DNA of 64,000 nt from Macrotrachela quadricornifera (lineage: Eukaryota; Rotifera; Eurotatoria; Philodinida; Philodinidae). The position numbers and the translations under genes were made by a program. The stretch is taken from NCBI GenBank assembly GCA_022393335.1, contig JAJEKB010021314.1:320260-384259 (forward strand). The letters are read 5' to 3'. The notes below the pieces were generated by a model that was not told where the DNA came from, ran no database searches, and worked only from the letters and a program-made list of their open reading frames with translations. Each line of letters begins with the position of its first letter. Positions within the stretch are counted from its first letter, which is position 1. Shown piece by piece: positions 1 to 11,983 of this stretch.

Positions 1-2029
1 GTTGGTAAATGACTGAATAACATCATATAAGAAAGTCGTGAGCAGCTAACATTTTAAATCTAATAGTTTAGCGATGGATGTGGTAATTTGGTCAGAATAT
101 AATTAAATTTTTTATTGATAACGGAAAGAAAGCAAATTGGGGTGTCCTCACTAGACGCTATCACATATTCAGATCAAATTAACACTCTTACCGTCAAAAT
201 AATATACTTAAAATATATGCCATCTTTGACGTACAAGACGTCAGATATTTCAATTCTAAGAGATCTGCAATGTATGTAACATACTGACTATTCAAAACTT
301 TACCAAAATCTATTTGATTTTTGTGATGAATCGATGAAACTCACTAAGTTACATATACAAAAAAAGCACAACTCATGCCAAAAAAAAAGAATTTACGAAC
401 GTTAAAACTATGGATCCATACATATGAATTTGACAAAACTATAAAACAACAAAAGTAAAAGTAATAATCGAAAGCAAAGAATCAAAGCACTTTTGATGCA
501 GCTCTTGATCAACACTGTATCAACGATCTCGAACAGAATCCATACATCGCGCATTTTTATGAATATTGTATACTGAGGTTGTATTAATAGCTCTTCTATT
601 TTTTTCTTTCCTGTGACGTTTTTTACCTTGAGTACTTTTTGTCTCTTCTAAATTCATATATATAGACTCTAAGCTCAAATTTTCGTACGCAAAAATAGTC
701 AATAAGCGATGAAGTTCGGCTTCTCGAGAGAAATTGAATTTCTTTCATATACAACTATGGAGCAAGATCTTCGGAAGCAATCGTGAGTGAAACTAATCGT
801 ATTGCAACCGTTTGAGTTGCATCCAGGTTGTTTGAAATAGTCAATGACTCGCATGTGTATGCTCTATTCGACTGCAAATGATAATCATTTACTTTCATCT
901 ATTTATTTGGTAATAATTCAAATGAGTTCCCATATGATTTGTCAATCTTTTGAAATACTGTAATACAAAATAAAAGAAAAGTCTCGAAGGAAAATACGTA
1001 TTGATACGAGTTGATATAGCGCGCATTTCGATTGTATGTTGTTTGTACAAGTATTGCTCACTGAAATCATGTGCCAGGATTAATTAATATAGTCATCTAT
1101 TATGTTCACTTTTATATTATTCGATAGAACTTTTCAAGTGCTACAAAACAGCATGAAAAAAATTAAAGAAACCATACGACAAAGCAGGAGTCTTTGTATA
1201 AACAGTAGCCATGCGACTCTCTTTTGGTTTAGAAGCAACTTTTATTTGATTAGCAATAATCATGTATGATTCAGAAACTTATTTTAAAGAGAGAGAAGCT
1301 GTTTTTCAAAAAGACATTTTTGACGAAATGTATTTAGAGTGCATTTGCCTGTATTTTTCTCGAAATTTGTTTTTTAAAATATTCGTTACACTATATATCA
1401 TTCGACGCAATTTAATGCGTCGGTTCTGAATATTGTCTTAGCTTGTGTTCAAAATGCATTGTAGATGTTTAAAACCTGATTTATCATCGGGGTCTCCGAA
1501 TTTTTAGTCCGTTTCTCAAAAAGGCTAGAAAAGACAGCATGACTTGGTGCTACTCATGTTGTTAGGAGATATGTATCGAAACGTCTAATAAAGATTTGCA
1601 ATCGTGCAGACGTTATCCTTATATAAAGTTTATAATACATGAAACAATGGATTTTGAAATAGGCTTTCGGCCTGGAGATCCTTTATTTCCTACCATATTT
1701 TTAATTTTATTCAGATCATATTCTTTTTAACATAGAACCTGTAGATGAGGAAAATTCTATGATATTATTTGGTTGTGCAATATTATTTTGTATTACCGAG
1801 TGGCTTACATTTCTTTATTTCTGAAACGTTAGGCTCTTACGTTTTGAAATGTTCTTATGAGGCGCTCTGTAAAACTTTGAAGAGTGTGTTCTTTTAAAAT
1901 AATAGCTTACATATATTCCCTAGACTAAAAGAATAGGATCTAGAAAACGAAATTTATCTATGTCTGTCTATCTGTCGGTAACGCGGTCAAAATGACCATG
2001 GAAATATGGTACAAATGACCATTCGAAGC
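1..2029. other. No gene seen
   Basis: AT-rich sequence with stops in all frames and only short ORFs, such as a 60-codon one on the minus strand at 520-702 that has no recognisable features. I see no splice-linked exons, RNA gene or tandem repeat here. Confidence 0.5.
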
Positions 2030-2775
2030 TATAGTTCGAATATAGTTCAAATAAACATGGAAAAGACTATAATAATCATTTAATCACTATGATTTAAATT
2101 AATTGATCATTTTTGATTAAAAATGACAATCACTGTTTAATTATTTGTTTTGATTGATTTTTGTTCAACGCTGCATCAACAATTAGATGCTTTATCAATA
2201 AATTAGAATTTTATAAGTGAATATGAACATAAAATTATAATAAATAAAAATCATATTCTTTGAATAATACGATCAAATTTTTTTCGAATAGAAACAGCGT
2301 TTAAATAGTATAATCATCAAAATTTGCATTGTTGTTTACAATATCATTATAATTCGCAATAAAATATAAAAACGTTTTAAATAAAATAGTAGCGGTCAAA
2401 CGGTTATATACGTAACAGTTCATGACACTGGATGTAAAGGGTTTTCGTATTTGAGTAGTATTTTTCTCACGATTGGGCATCGATATTAATACGCATGCAA
2501 AAAATGCTTATTGAGAGGCAATTTAAACTCAAACAAAAAGTCATATGAAATTATTTAAAGGACAAGATTTCTGTTTATCATAATTTTATGTCCAAACTCA
2601 CTTGTAAAATTCTAATTAATTGACAAAGCAGCTAGTTATTGATACAACATTGAATAATTAAACAATGATCATCATTTTTAACCAATACTGGTGGACTAAT
2701 TTAAATCATAATGACGCGATGATATTTATGATCTTCTCCACAACTGTTGCAACTATAGTTACCAGATTAACACTA
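2030..2775. mobile_element. Diverged foldback (MITE-like) element
   Basis: The segment around 2070-2240 reappears in reverse complement around 2580-2740, with many substitutions. Shared blocks include ATGATTTAAATTA, GATCAT/TTTAATTATT and AATTAGAATTTTA. The two arms enclose about 300 bp of AT-rich sequence. The ends cannot be placed exactly and no target duplication is clear, so this is an old inverted-repeat element, probably non-autonomous. Confidence 0.55.
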
Positions 2776-2994
2776 TAATCAAATTATTATGTTACACGCA
2801 ACCACACATATTGAATTACCGTTCACATCTATGAGCAATTATATAGACATCCTTATTGTGTCAGTCTAGAGCCCATTGAATCAACAGTCGATGAATATTA
2901 CTTGTAAAAATGTCTAATCTTATTCATTTACAATACAGATACCTGCATTATTAGTTACAGTCGTCGCGTATAGATCATTTTTTCCTAATCGAGA

Positions 2995-3510
2995 AAATTC
3001 TTATTGTTTTTTAGTCGAGATATAGAAATAAACTCTAATGTTTTCGTTCACCTGAGATATACAAAGCTATTCGTTCAGTGAAATTATAGAAACACATTCT
3101 AGTTTTTTTGTTTGGTTGAGATATAGGAACAAATTATTATTTTTTATTTAGTTAAAACGTAGAAAAGAAATATTATTTCTTCATTTATTTCAGATATGGA
3201 AATAGATCTTAATGTTTGTTTAGTTGGGATATAGAAATAGATTTTTCTTTTTTTGTTCAGTTAGGTAACAGAAATAGATTCCCTTTGTTTCCGTTTAGTT
3301 AAGATATAAAAAAAAGATTCTTTCTTTTTCATCTAGTTGATATATAAAAATAGATTCTAATTTTTTTTGTTTAGTTGAAATATAGCAAAAAATTCGTATT
3401 GTTTCGTTTAGTTAAGACATAGAAAAAAATTCTTATTTCTTCGCCTAGCTAAGATATAGATAAAGATTCAATTCTTTTGTTAAGTTGAGCTATAGAAATA
3501 GATTCCTCTT
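2995..3510. repeat. Degenerate minisatellite, period about 45 bp
   Basis: About eleven degenerate units of the pattern TTTAGTTGAGATATAGAAATAGATTC followed by a T-rich spacer run head to tail. TAGTT(A/G)AGATATAGAAA recurs at a spacing of roughly 40-48 bp. Units differ by several substitutions and small indels, so the array is old. No coding potential was found. Confidence 0.75.
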
Positions 3511-3736
3511 TTAACCATCGTAATACAAAACATACTTTTTCTCCATATATACGAGATAATAATAATCACTCTATACTCCCGTTCATTCTAATAGTCCGTT
3601 TTAGGTTATAAGATGGATTTTATAGATCCTTAAACGATTTAGTTTTCATTGCATTTCCTCAAAATCAGATATGAGTTAATGAGAATGATATACCCTTCCT
3701 AAATACTTTTTAAAGGTTTAGAAGATCACTTCTTCA

Positions 3737-4298
3737 GGGTGTCTAGAAAGTAGCTCGCTTTTCTAAATTTGTTTTTACTTTTTGATAAGAACAGATATTG
3801 AATTAATTTTTTTTACTATTTTGAAGCATGTTTGATGAAGTTTTGTTTTATATAAGAAAAAAATTTAATGGATTAACTGTCTCAGATGAAACATAACTTC
3901 TTATTTTTGATCGTTTATTTCTGTTATAAGAAAATCAGTATTCTACCAATTTTATGTTACTCTTTTGTAGTTTAATACTATCATGGATATTAGTCTTGAT
4001 ACGTTTCAACTTCAAATAATGCCATCATAGACACTTCAAAACAGCAAAACACGATTGCTGGAATACTGATTTTCTTATAAAAGAAATAAACGATCAAAAA
4101 TAAGAAGTTATTTTTCAAGCATTTACTAGATAAGATTTATATTTGTCCTTGAACAATCAATCCGTGAACATTTTTTCTTATATAAGACAAAACCTCATCA
4201 AACATGCTTTAGAATAGCATAAAACAATCAATCCAACATCTGTTCTTATTAAAGAGTAAAAAAGAATTTAAAATAGGGATATATTTTCTAGACACTGT
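3737..4298. mobile_element. Foldback MITE, TIR like AGGGTGTCTAGAAA
   Basis: The left end (AGGGTGTCTAGAAAGTA) is matched by a reverse-complemented right end (TTTTCTAGACACTGTA). Long imperfect inverted arms run through the whole element, for example AACATAACTTCTTATTTTTG at 3890 against its complement near 4105. CAGGGTGTC-type ends are typical of Tc1/mariner-derived MITEs. A TA target duplication is visible only on the right. No ORF lies inside. Confidence 0.7.
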
Positions 4299-4806
4299 AT
4301 AGACCACAAGGATTTATTAAAGAATTCAGGAGATCTATTCGATATTCTAAAAGAGTTTATAAAAATTTTGTGTAATGTAAAAAAAAAGAGTCTAGGCTAC
4401 GTTGCAGTTTCCCAAAACCTTTAAACGTTTATTATTCTACGCATTTTTTTACAGTGTAGAGAGAGAGAGAGAGAGAGGATGAATAGAACCTGTGATGAAT
4501 CATAACAGAAAGAGTGTCCTCAATCGATCGTAATGCTGTATGTACAATTTGCTCTGTTACCGTTGTAGTCAACTATTGCGATCCGAGAAGTTTTTAAAAT
4601 CGCAGCCGAAAGTATTCTACGTTTGGATCATCAAAGGTTGGCAGGTATAAATATTTAATATGGTCGAGGAGAAATCATCAAACTTGAATTCGATTTGTTA
4701 ATTATGCTTTTAGAATACAACAATAATGATTCGTGTTTGACTTCGCCCTGCATCAAAGCAGTTCGATTGGAATTGTAAACAAAGTGAATACTCTTTTGTC
4801 TCTAGC

Positions 4807-4902
4807 TAACGAGCTGCTCGATAATATTGATAAAACAGTTGATCCATGTGATAATTTTTACGAGTTCGCCTGTAACACACTACTTGAACATGTGAAATCT
4901 TG
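4807..4902 (+). pseudogene. Neprilysin-like (M13 peptidase) exon remnant
   Basis: After a plausible acceptor (TCTCTAG) the sequence reads NELLDNIDKTVDPCDNFYEF and then ACNTLLEHVKS before a stop. The DPCDNFYEFAC block is the hallmark start of the extracellular domain of neprilysin/endothelin-converting enzyme zinc peptidases. Nothing recognisable as the rest of the protein (no HExxH catalytic exon) was found in 4.9-6.1 kb, which carries many stops. I call it a relic exon. The family assignment rests on one short but distinctive motif. Confidence 0.6.
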
Positions 4903-6576
4903 ATAGTTCCCGAGAATAAACAGTCAATTTATTTTTCAATCTCATAGCCAGGCGATACTCAAAGCACAATGATAATGGTGTAGACTCGGCTGGACAATTC
5001 TATTGTCGGTAGGGACTAGATGACTTTTTGTTTGTCATTGATTATCTCATTGTTTGCAGATGTTCTTTTATCATCGTTACCGGAAGGAACCGTAGAGTCT
5101 GGTGCAACTAGTAAGGCACAACATGAAAGAATTCCATATTTGATTTTTTTGTCTATTGCTCAGACTAAATTAACACAATAGCTTAGTCTTTTATCTATTC
5201 CGATCTTTCATCAATATACTGAAGTTCACAATTTTCGTTTTCTTCAGTAGTCTTTTCTCATTTTTGTTCCACATGTTATACAAATTGATACTGTAATCAA
5301 TCATCACAAATGCTCGTTCATCTGAAGCTGCAGAAGACGCAGCTCGCTTTCGCGGTACATGGGGTTCGATGAAAATGGTCCTTTGTCGCAAAACGAAGTT
5401 TGTCTTTTCTAGATATTTTGATCTGGGCACAAATCGAGTGAAGACGGGTATTGCGCGTGTTTCATTCTGAACTCTACCAAGTGAGCAATCCAATAGCTGA
5501 TGGGACGAATTCGATACTGCCGACTATGCTTACGACGATATAGACTCGACCGGAATTTTAGTGACCTATTGTGCCGTTACATTTGAGGGACTTTCTGATC
5601 GACTAATATCTGACTTCAATGAAAACAGGATGAGTACAGCGTCAATATATACAGATTACGTAACATATCAAGCATTCGTGTATTCAATGAAACAGTTCCT
5701 ATAAACTCATGAGTGATGTCACACATCATGTGAACACGAGATTTTTATTGGATTCTCACTGCTTCTGATTGAATTAAACGTGAATTAGCTTTTACTTCGT
5801 CGAGTACATTATCTGTCATTTTAGCACAGATAGTGTTCGAGAAGCTCTATCGTCTACAGCATTTCTAATTCGATTTTCTTAGCTAAAAATGAAATTGTTT
5901 TTCTAGTTCTTTCTCACTCATCCCAGCACATATCTACACTTTTTCATGAACTCTCACAAACAGCTTCTCTTCAAACTTTTCTATATATCACTAATTGAAA
6001 AAAGCAAGTTCTTTTGTTTTTTTGTCAAGATGTAACTTTCTCAGCATAATAATAGTATTGAAATGACGCACATATATGTAGAAAAATTATCGACGAAGAA
6101 AATAATTTCTTTTGCTGATGCTGTTGCGTGTCACGATGGACCAGAAACGAACTAGTAAACATTCTAGGCGTTGATACTACAGATCGCTATTTTTTTAATA
6201 TATTGTTGTCTTTTTATTCATCGCAGTGATATTGACGATGATCTCTTTTCAGTTACTGAATGCCTCGTGATGTGTTTCTTTTCTCGACGTTCTATGCTCA
6301 GCATATTAAAGATTTTCCTGAATATTGCAACAATTCAACACTTTTTAAGAAAGAAAATTTCTCCCAGTAGTGTTCTATTACAAATTTTGTTGATGGAAAA
6401 TACAATTTTTCGCTCGAACAATAATTGCTTCTGTTGTGAACAACAAGAAAAAAGAATAAAATATCACAAGAATCATACAGCGCGTCTCAGTTGAATATGT
6501 ATATAACAGAAAAATAATAATAGAAACTTTTTCTCGTACATTTGTTGCAGAAATTCTGGCGATATCCATTCGACAA
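4903..6576. other. No gene seen; probable degraded coding sequence
   Basis: Mixed-composition sequence downstream of the neprilysin motif. Short open stretches on both strands (minus 5191-5493, plus 6171-6494) have no start context, domains or splice structure that I can support. Some of it may be further decay of the M13 peptidase gene, but I could not identify homologous blocks. Confidence 0.35.
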
Positions 6577-6945
6577 ATGTTTCTGTATCTTGTTGTTGGT
6601 TTATTGATCTCCATTCGATCCAGTAGTCAAGATCGATCTATAGCAAGTATCAGTGGTCAAGGCTGGGAGTTTATTCCTGCCGATAGTTCTCATTCTCCCG
6701 TCCTCACTTGCACGGTTAAAAAGCTGTTATACTGTCAACTTGAGTGTAACAAACGTATCGATTATCGAACGTTTGACTTCGATTATGATTTACGACAATA
6801 CCGCTTGTGGGATGCTGATGAAACCACAGGTTCAATTGGTGCCTCCCCTTTGAAGCCCCGATCATTCGTTGGTACTATTAAAATTTCAGCCGGCACTTAC
6901 GTCAATAGCCACAATCAATCGTGTGACAAATGTGCTGGAAGTCGA

Positions 6946-6948
6946 TAG
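6946..6948 (+). other. In-frame nonsense codon TAG
   Basis: The reading frame continues without further interruption on both sides of this TAG. Upstream ends CDKCAGSR and downstream starts ETCDPNSS, within one cysteine-rich domain. It is therefore a point nonsense mutation, not an exon end. Confidence 0.85.
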
Positions 6949-7109
6949 GAAACTTGTGACCCAAACAGTTCTACCTGTCAATGTCCTTCAAATACGTTCT
7001 GGAATGGTTCGATATGTTTAATGCAACTTTTTCGAGGTCAAGTTTGTTCGCAGTCTAGTGCTTGCCGATCAGATCTCAATCTCACTTGTCAACCGACTTG
7101 TGATCATAC

Positions 7110-7510
7110 CAAGGGGGAAAAAGCGGATCCTTGGATCCTTGGTTCCTCGTGGATCCTCATGGATCCTTGGATCCTAATGGATCCTCGTGGATCCTTGGAT
7201 CCTTCTGAATCCTACGATAAAACTAATATATTTTAATGATACTACGTCAAGGAAGAGAACGCTGTACCTGTATCGTTGGATCCACTCGAGCCTTACAAAA
7301 ATATTGATATGTGTCAATGATACTACTTAGTGTTATTAAAATATATTCATTTTATCGTAGGATCCAGCAGGATCCAAGGATCCGTCAGGATCCAAGGATC
7401 CATGAGGATCCGTCAGGATCCAANNNNNNNNNNCAAGGATCCATGAGGATCCGTCAGGATCCAAGGATCCATGAGGATCCAAGGATCCAGGATCCGCTTT
7501 TTCCCCCTTG
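7110..7510. mobile_element. hAT-like foldback element with GGATCC arrays
   Basis: Ends are CAAGGGGGAAAAAGCGGATCC and its exact complement GGATCCGCTTTTTCCCCCTTG. They are flanked by an exact 8-bp target duplication GATCATAC (7102-7109 and 7511-7518), which fits the hAT superfamily. The interior holds 23 visible copies of the palindrome GGATCC, spaced mostly 2 or 4 bp apart, in two facing arrays. A short unique core lies between them and is itself inverted (TCCTACGATAAAA...TTTTATCGTAGGA). A 10-N gap sits in the right array. There is no transposase, so the element is non-autonomous. It shares its ends with the copies at 37836 and 39171 but not its interior. Confidence 0.9.
7424..7433. other. Assembly gap (10 N) inside repeat array
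   Basis: Ten Ns lie within the GGATCC array, so the true copy number of the repeat and the element length are unknown. Confidence 0.95.
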
Positions 7511-10209
7511 GATCATACCTATCGATGGTCATACAGTAAGTTACCTGAATTTTGTGTTCATTTGAAGTTCTCTTTTGAATCAACAACAATATTCAATTGA
7601 GCATTGGGAATTCTAACTCACGGCGAAAGAAAGAAAAAGGGATGTTTGCAAAGATCGAGATGTTCTGATGTGGATAGTTAATCGTTTTTCAGAAAATGTA
7701 TTATTTATTGGTAAAAAAAGACTGAAACTACTTCTTTCCAGAGGGTAGATACATTTCATCGTTATTTTTCACGTGATTTTGTTTTAGCCATTAAATGGAT
7801 TTGAATGTCAAATAGGAATGAGGAGCAAAAGAAGTCGAGATATATTCCTATTATTTGAGCGGCAGACAGAGAGAAAAAAAGTAGCAGCGAAAGACTACCT
7901 CGAAAAAATCTCTCTTTCACTACTATTTTCTTTCAGTTGCTATTATTCTCTTTCTCGTAGAGAAGAGTCTTGCAAGAATAAATTGTTTGCTTGCTTGCTT
8001 GCTTGTGTCTCCGTACTTCACTGATTAGTCCAAAAATGATGTGAAAACATAATGGTTATTTTGCATAAAACTTGACCAAAGGTAATCGGGGATGGAAAGT
8101 TCTAATTTAAGGTCAGTTTTAATTAATTGATAATCAGTTAATAATTAATTATGTTTTCTAAAGAACAAGACTAAAAGTATAGGAAGATGGGGAATCCAAA
8201 TCTGAAGTCCGGTTTTTAACATTAATTAGTTTAATAGTTAATAAATAATTAGTATTATTCGTTTTTGCGAAATTTTAACCGACGGTAATCAAAGATGGAG
8301 AGATTGAGTTCGGAGTTAATTTCCTCATGGTTGGTCGCGCAAGTAGTACCTAAAGAAAGATAATAATGGATAGGTGATGAATTGATTGTTAAAAGAATAA
8401 ACAACAGTCGTCACTATAATGTGATTAGGAGGATAATAAGTATTAAACTTGAATAGTGTGTCGTCTTAGCAAAATTTCTCTTTAATAAAGTGAGTACTAG
8501 TTGAAAAAATTTTCTACTGCCATTGTATTTATATATGGAATCAAGGATTAAAATATCTTACATGATATCGCTGAAAGTTAACTTAAACGTAGTAGTGAAA
8601 TATTTCTTTCAGAAAAGGGTCAGCAAATCGATAGGATGAGCGTTACTTATATTATATATCAATTATATTATCGACTAAAAAAATGCCATGAGTATTTTTT
8701 TTTCAGTACGGGGTAGCATAATTCGAAATACGATGATGAGAATGTCTGTGGACTTAAGCATCAACCTGCAACTAGATATTGTTTTGTTGCTTGATTCAAT
8801 CATATGACATCTATTAGAGTAGTATATCTTGCTTTATTGTTGTAGCTCCAGCTATAGGCGTTGGTCAGACAGTGGCCGGCTATTGCAATGGTACTACAGA
8901 TGGAAGCTCAGTCGCGCTCAACGGTCCTTGGGGTATTTACGTTTCACAATCCGATGGAACTCTCTATGTTGCTGATGCTGATGGTGCCAAGTTTCAAGCT
9001 TTTCCGCTGTTCTCGCGCACCGGACTCTCGCTTCTATCTACCGGACCTGTTTATCCTTCGGACGTGTTCGTCGATGGTTCTGGTACCATTTATATGTCCG
9101 ATTTTAGTTCTGCCGGCGGTACTGTATTCATTCAACGAGATGGAATAAACCTAAGAAGTTTTCCAGCCGCGGGACAATCGACGAGTTCTTGTCAGTTCAC
9201 CGGACTCTACATGGCTTATGGCATAGCGGCTGATCAGTCTGGCAAAGTCTATGTAGTGGCGGCTCATTGTGCTATGGTAGTGAAATGGGCACCGAATGCA
9301 ACAATCGGTGTGCTCTTCGCTGGACAAAGGGCAACTGTCGGTTCAAACAATAATACATTCAATTGGCCCCGATTTATTCATTTGGACGAGAATCGAAGTG
9401 CTCTCTATGTCGCCGACTCGGGAAACGATCGAATTCAACGATTTATGATCGAAGGTAGCGGAACAGGAGTGACGGTGGCAGGTAATCATGGTCGAGGAAC
9501 AGCCTTGAACCAGCTAAATAATCCGTCAGGTGTTTGGGTTGTACGCGATGGGCAAACTCTCTATATTGCTGACTATGGAAATCATCGTATTATGAAATGG
9601 ACAATTGGTGCAGCGCAAGGATCGGTTGTAGCCGGCAGCATGAATGGTACAGCAGGCCGTACTAGTCAACTTCTTAACGGTCCAGGTGATGTGGCTCTTG
9701 ATCCGAATGAAACGTATATCTATGTTTCGGATTATTACAATAGTCGAGTGCAAAGATTTCGTCTTCGATGATCTTTCATAACATTAACCCAGTCAATGAC
9801 AACCACACACATTTCTTTCGCTTATTTTTATGTAATCAATATGCTTTCCACTCATTTTTATGAACATATTCGGAGCTGTGATAGTAATAAATGTTGTTGT
9901 ATTGAATGAGTCGCGATCCGTTTTCGTATTTCTTTTCTGCATCTTCAAATCGCTCTGTTCTGATTTGCTCAGCGAAGTTTTTCTCAGATCCTGTTAGATT
10001 CGCTACACACGCTTGTCAAATTACGCTTTTTCTTTCTTGAATGCGGTCAGTTCTTGTTCGACTCAATTGGCTTTTAGAATTATTTTATCTAATTGTTCAG
10101 CCATTTGAGAATCTATCGAATTCCTTTTGTCACTTCATTGTTTCAATTCATTGGAATGCCGCTTTCGAATGTTACTCATTTCTTGGATCATCGAACGAAG
10201 TTGCCTCTA

Positions 10210-11983
10210 CATAGGACTATCGAAAAGTAGTGGCAACGACATTTTATTACCACATATTAAGGTTGATAAAAACTTCTTCTTACATAGGATGATAGAGCGA
10301 AAAAAGCTCGTTCTTTCTATGCTATTTGATCTTACTTCAGGTGATATCATAATAAAAAAATCCCAATAAGCCTAGTTTATCTAACATGTGTCGCGGTTTC
10401 AGGAGTACATATTATCTTCAATAGGCATTCTTTTCTTGATTTTTTTCTTCTTTCTTTCATTCTTTCCTCTCGCTCTTCTGAGATTTTATCATTCCTCATA
10501 TGTATTCAAAGATACATGCGTCCTTTTGTGCACATGTCATGTACTATTCTATTCTATAAAAGGTGAAAGAAGTTAAGTTAAATCGACTCTTACTACTATT
10601 CATTTTTGTTTTTAATAGACAAAGAAAATTTTCGATTTTACATTAAAATGTGTACTGCGCGTAACTTTGAAGCAACAACTATTCACGACGAACTACGTAC
10701 TGTTTTCGGTGATGAAGCTTCTTCTTATCGAACAATTGAAGATGGCTCAATGGTTTCATGAGGGTCGAGAAGAAATTGAAGATGAAGAGCGATTCGGAAG
10801 GTCTATAACTGAGAGTACTCCTGAAAATATTGAAGAAATTCGTAGTATTTTTAGTGATGATCTTCATGTTATAATAGCAGAAATACAAAAATATACTAAT
10901 CTAAGTTATGGTACTGTACATAGAATACTATCTGATCATCTGGACATCAGAAAAATTACTGCTCGGCAAATACCCAAACAGCTAACGGATTATCAACGGA
11001 GTGAACGTGTTCGACTATGCAAAGAAAATCTGTCAAGATTCACAGAAGGAGGATGGCGTTTGTCTGACGTGATAACGGGTGATGAATCATGATTTTTCCA
11101 TCAGCAAACTGGTCGAAAAGTCTCCAATACTGCTCGGGTGGTAAAAGGCGATTTTCCACCCATAATAGTTGGACGAAATAAGTTTGCTTCAAAAACTCTA
11201 TTGTGCATTTTCTTTAAATCAACTGGTCCTCTTCTAATCCATCGTGTCGAACGTGGAACAACTATCAATAACCAATATTACATGGAAAATTGTTTGCAGC
11301 CTGTTATCGAAGAAATCAAGAAACAAAGACCTCGTTCAAGTACTCATACCATCAAACTTCATCATGGTAACGGAGGACTACATTTTTATAAAGACGTACT
11401 CGATTATCTTCATTCAGAAGAAATTATCGTAGCACCACAACTACCAAATTCTTCAAATCTGTCTCCGTGTAATTTTTGATTGTTCAACTTAATCAAACGA
11501 AATCTAACTGATCAAGCAGACTCCGAATCGTTACACAATCCCATAACGGAGTTCATGTATGTTTTAGATAAACAAGAATACAGAAAAACGTTCGATAAAT
11601 GGATTCAAAGAATGGAATTGTGTATAGATAATTAGGGCCATTACTTTGAACATTTAATGAAATAAAACCTCTTGTACTTATTTATATATTTTCAATTTTT
11701 TGATATGCTAATCCTAATGAACGTTAAAGTCTCGAAAGAGATGAGAGGAAAAGTGAAGAAAAGAATGCCTATTGAAGACAATATGTAATTTTGAAACCGT
11801 GACATATGTTAGATAAACTAGTCTTATTGGGATTTTTTTATAATGATGTCACCTGAAGTATGATCAAACGGCATACAACGAATGTGCTTTTTTCGCTCTA
11901 TCATCCTATGTAAAAAGAAGTTTTTATCAACCTTAATATGTGGTCATAAAATGTCGTTGCCACTACTTTTGGATACCCCTATG
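10210..11983 (+). mobile_element. mariner transposon, defective, long TIRs
   Basis: A 1,774-bp element flanked by TA on both sides. It has inverted terminal repeats of roughly 200 bp or more: CATAGGACTATCGAAAAG on the left, the complement of CTTTTGGATACCCCTATG on the right, and similarity extending inward to the block CAATAGGCATTCTTTTCTT at 10420. It carries one decayed transposase. TIRs of this length are much longer than the roughly 30 bp usual in classical mariners and are a notable feature of this copy. Confidence 0.9.
10648..11634 (+). pseudogene. mariner transposase pseudogene
   Basis: Translation begins MCTARNFEATTIHDELRTVF and shows the paired HTH region typical of mariner. GRSITESTPENIEEIRSI and SYGTVHRILSDHL are the DNA-binding HTH blocks, and the catalytic domain follows. 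Decay is clear: a frameshift near 10737-10745, a TGA at 11090-11092 directly after the first catalytic GDES block where tryptophan is expected, and a TGA at 11477-11479. The second catalytic aspartate is replaced (HHGNGG instead of an HHDN-type motif) and the third block reads LSPCNF rather than LSPCDF. Two of three catalytic acids are therefore gone and no active enzyme can be made. Its size, about 330 codons, matches an intact mariner transposase. Confidence 0.9.

Larger units (their letters stand above)
6577..9771 (+). pseudogene. Secreted NHL-repeat protein gene, disrupted
   Basis: Two exons can be reconstructed: 6577-7535, interrupted by an insertion at 7110-7510, and 8846-9771. The donor ACA|GTAAGT and acceptor TTGTAG keep the frame. 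Exon 1 begins with a signal peptide (MFLYLVVGLLISI), followed by a cysteine-bearing domain and an EGF-like stretch (CDPNSSTCQCPSNTFWNG). Exon 2 encodes about five NHL blades, with recurring motifs such as LYVADSGNDRIQRF, LYIADYGNHRIMKW and IYVSDYYNSRVQRF, forming a beta-propeller probably used for extracellular binding. Lesions: an in-frame TAG at 6946-6948 where related proteins usually have a tyrosine codon, and the 401-bp insertion that breaks exon 1 after a Cys-Asp-His. The 1.3-kb intron has no recognised gene. The propeller exon itself is fully open, so decay is recent or the locus is polymorphic. Confidence 0.85.

Noticed and set aside
7110..7510. Cloning-vector or linker concatemer contamination (GGATCC is a BamHI site)
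   Set aside because: Exact inverted ends, an exact 8-bp target duplication in a coding exon, degenerate spacers, and end-sharing with two other elements in the window show a natural insertion.
7021..7565. ORFs of Asp-Pro-Arg-Ile repeats
   Set aside because: Produced by the GGATCC array of the inserted element. They do not start in gene context.
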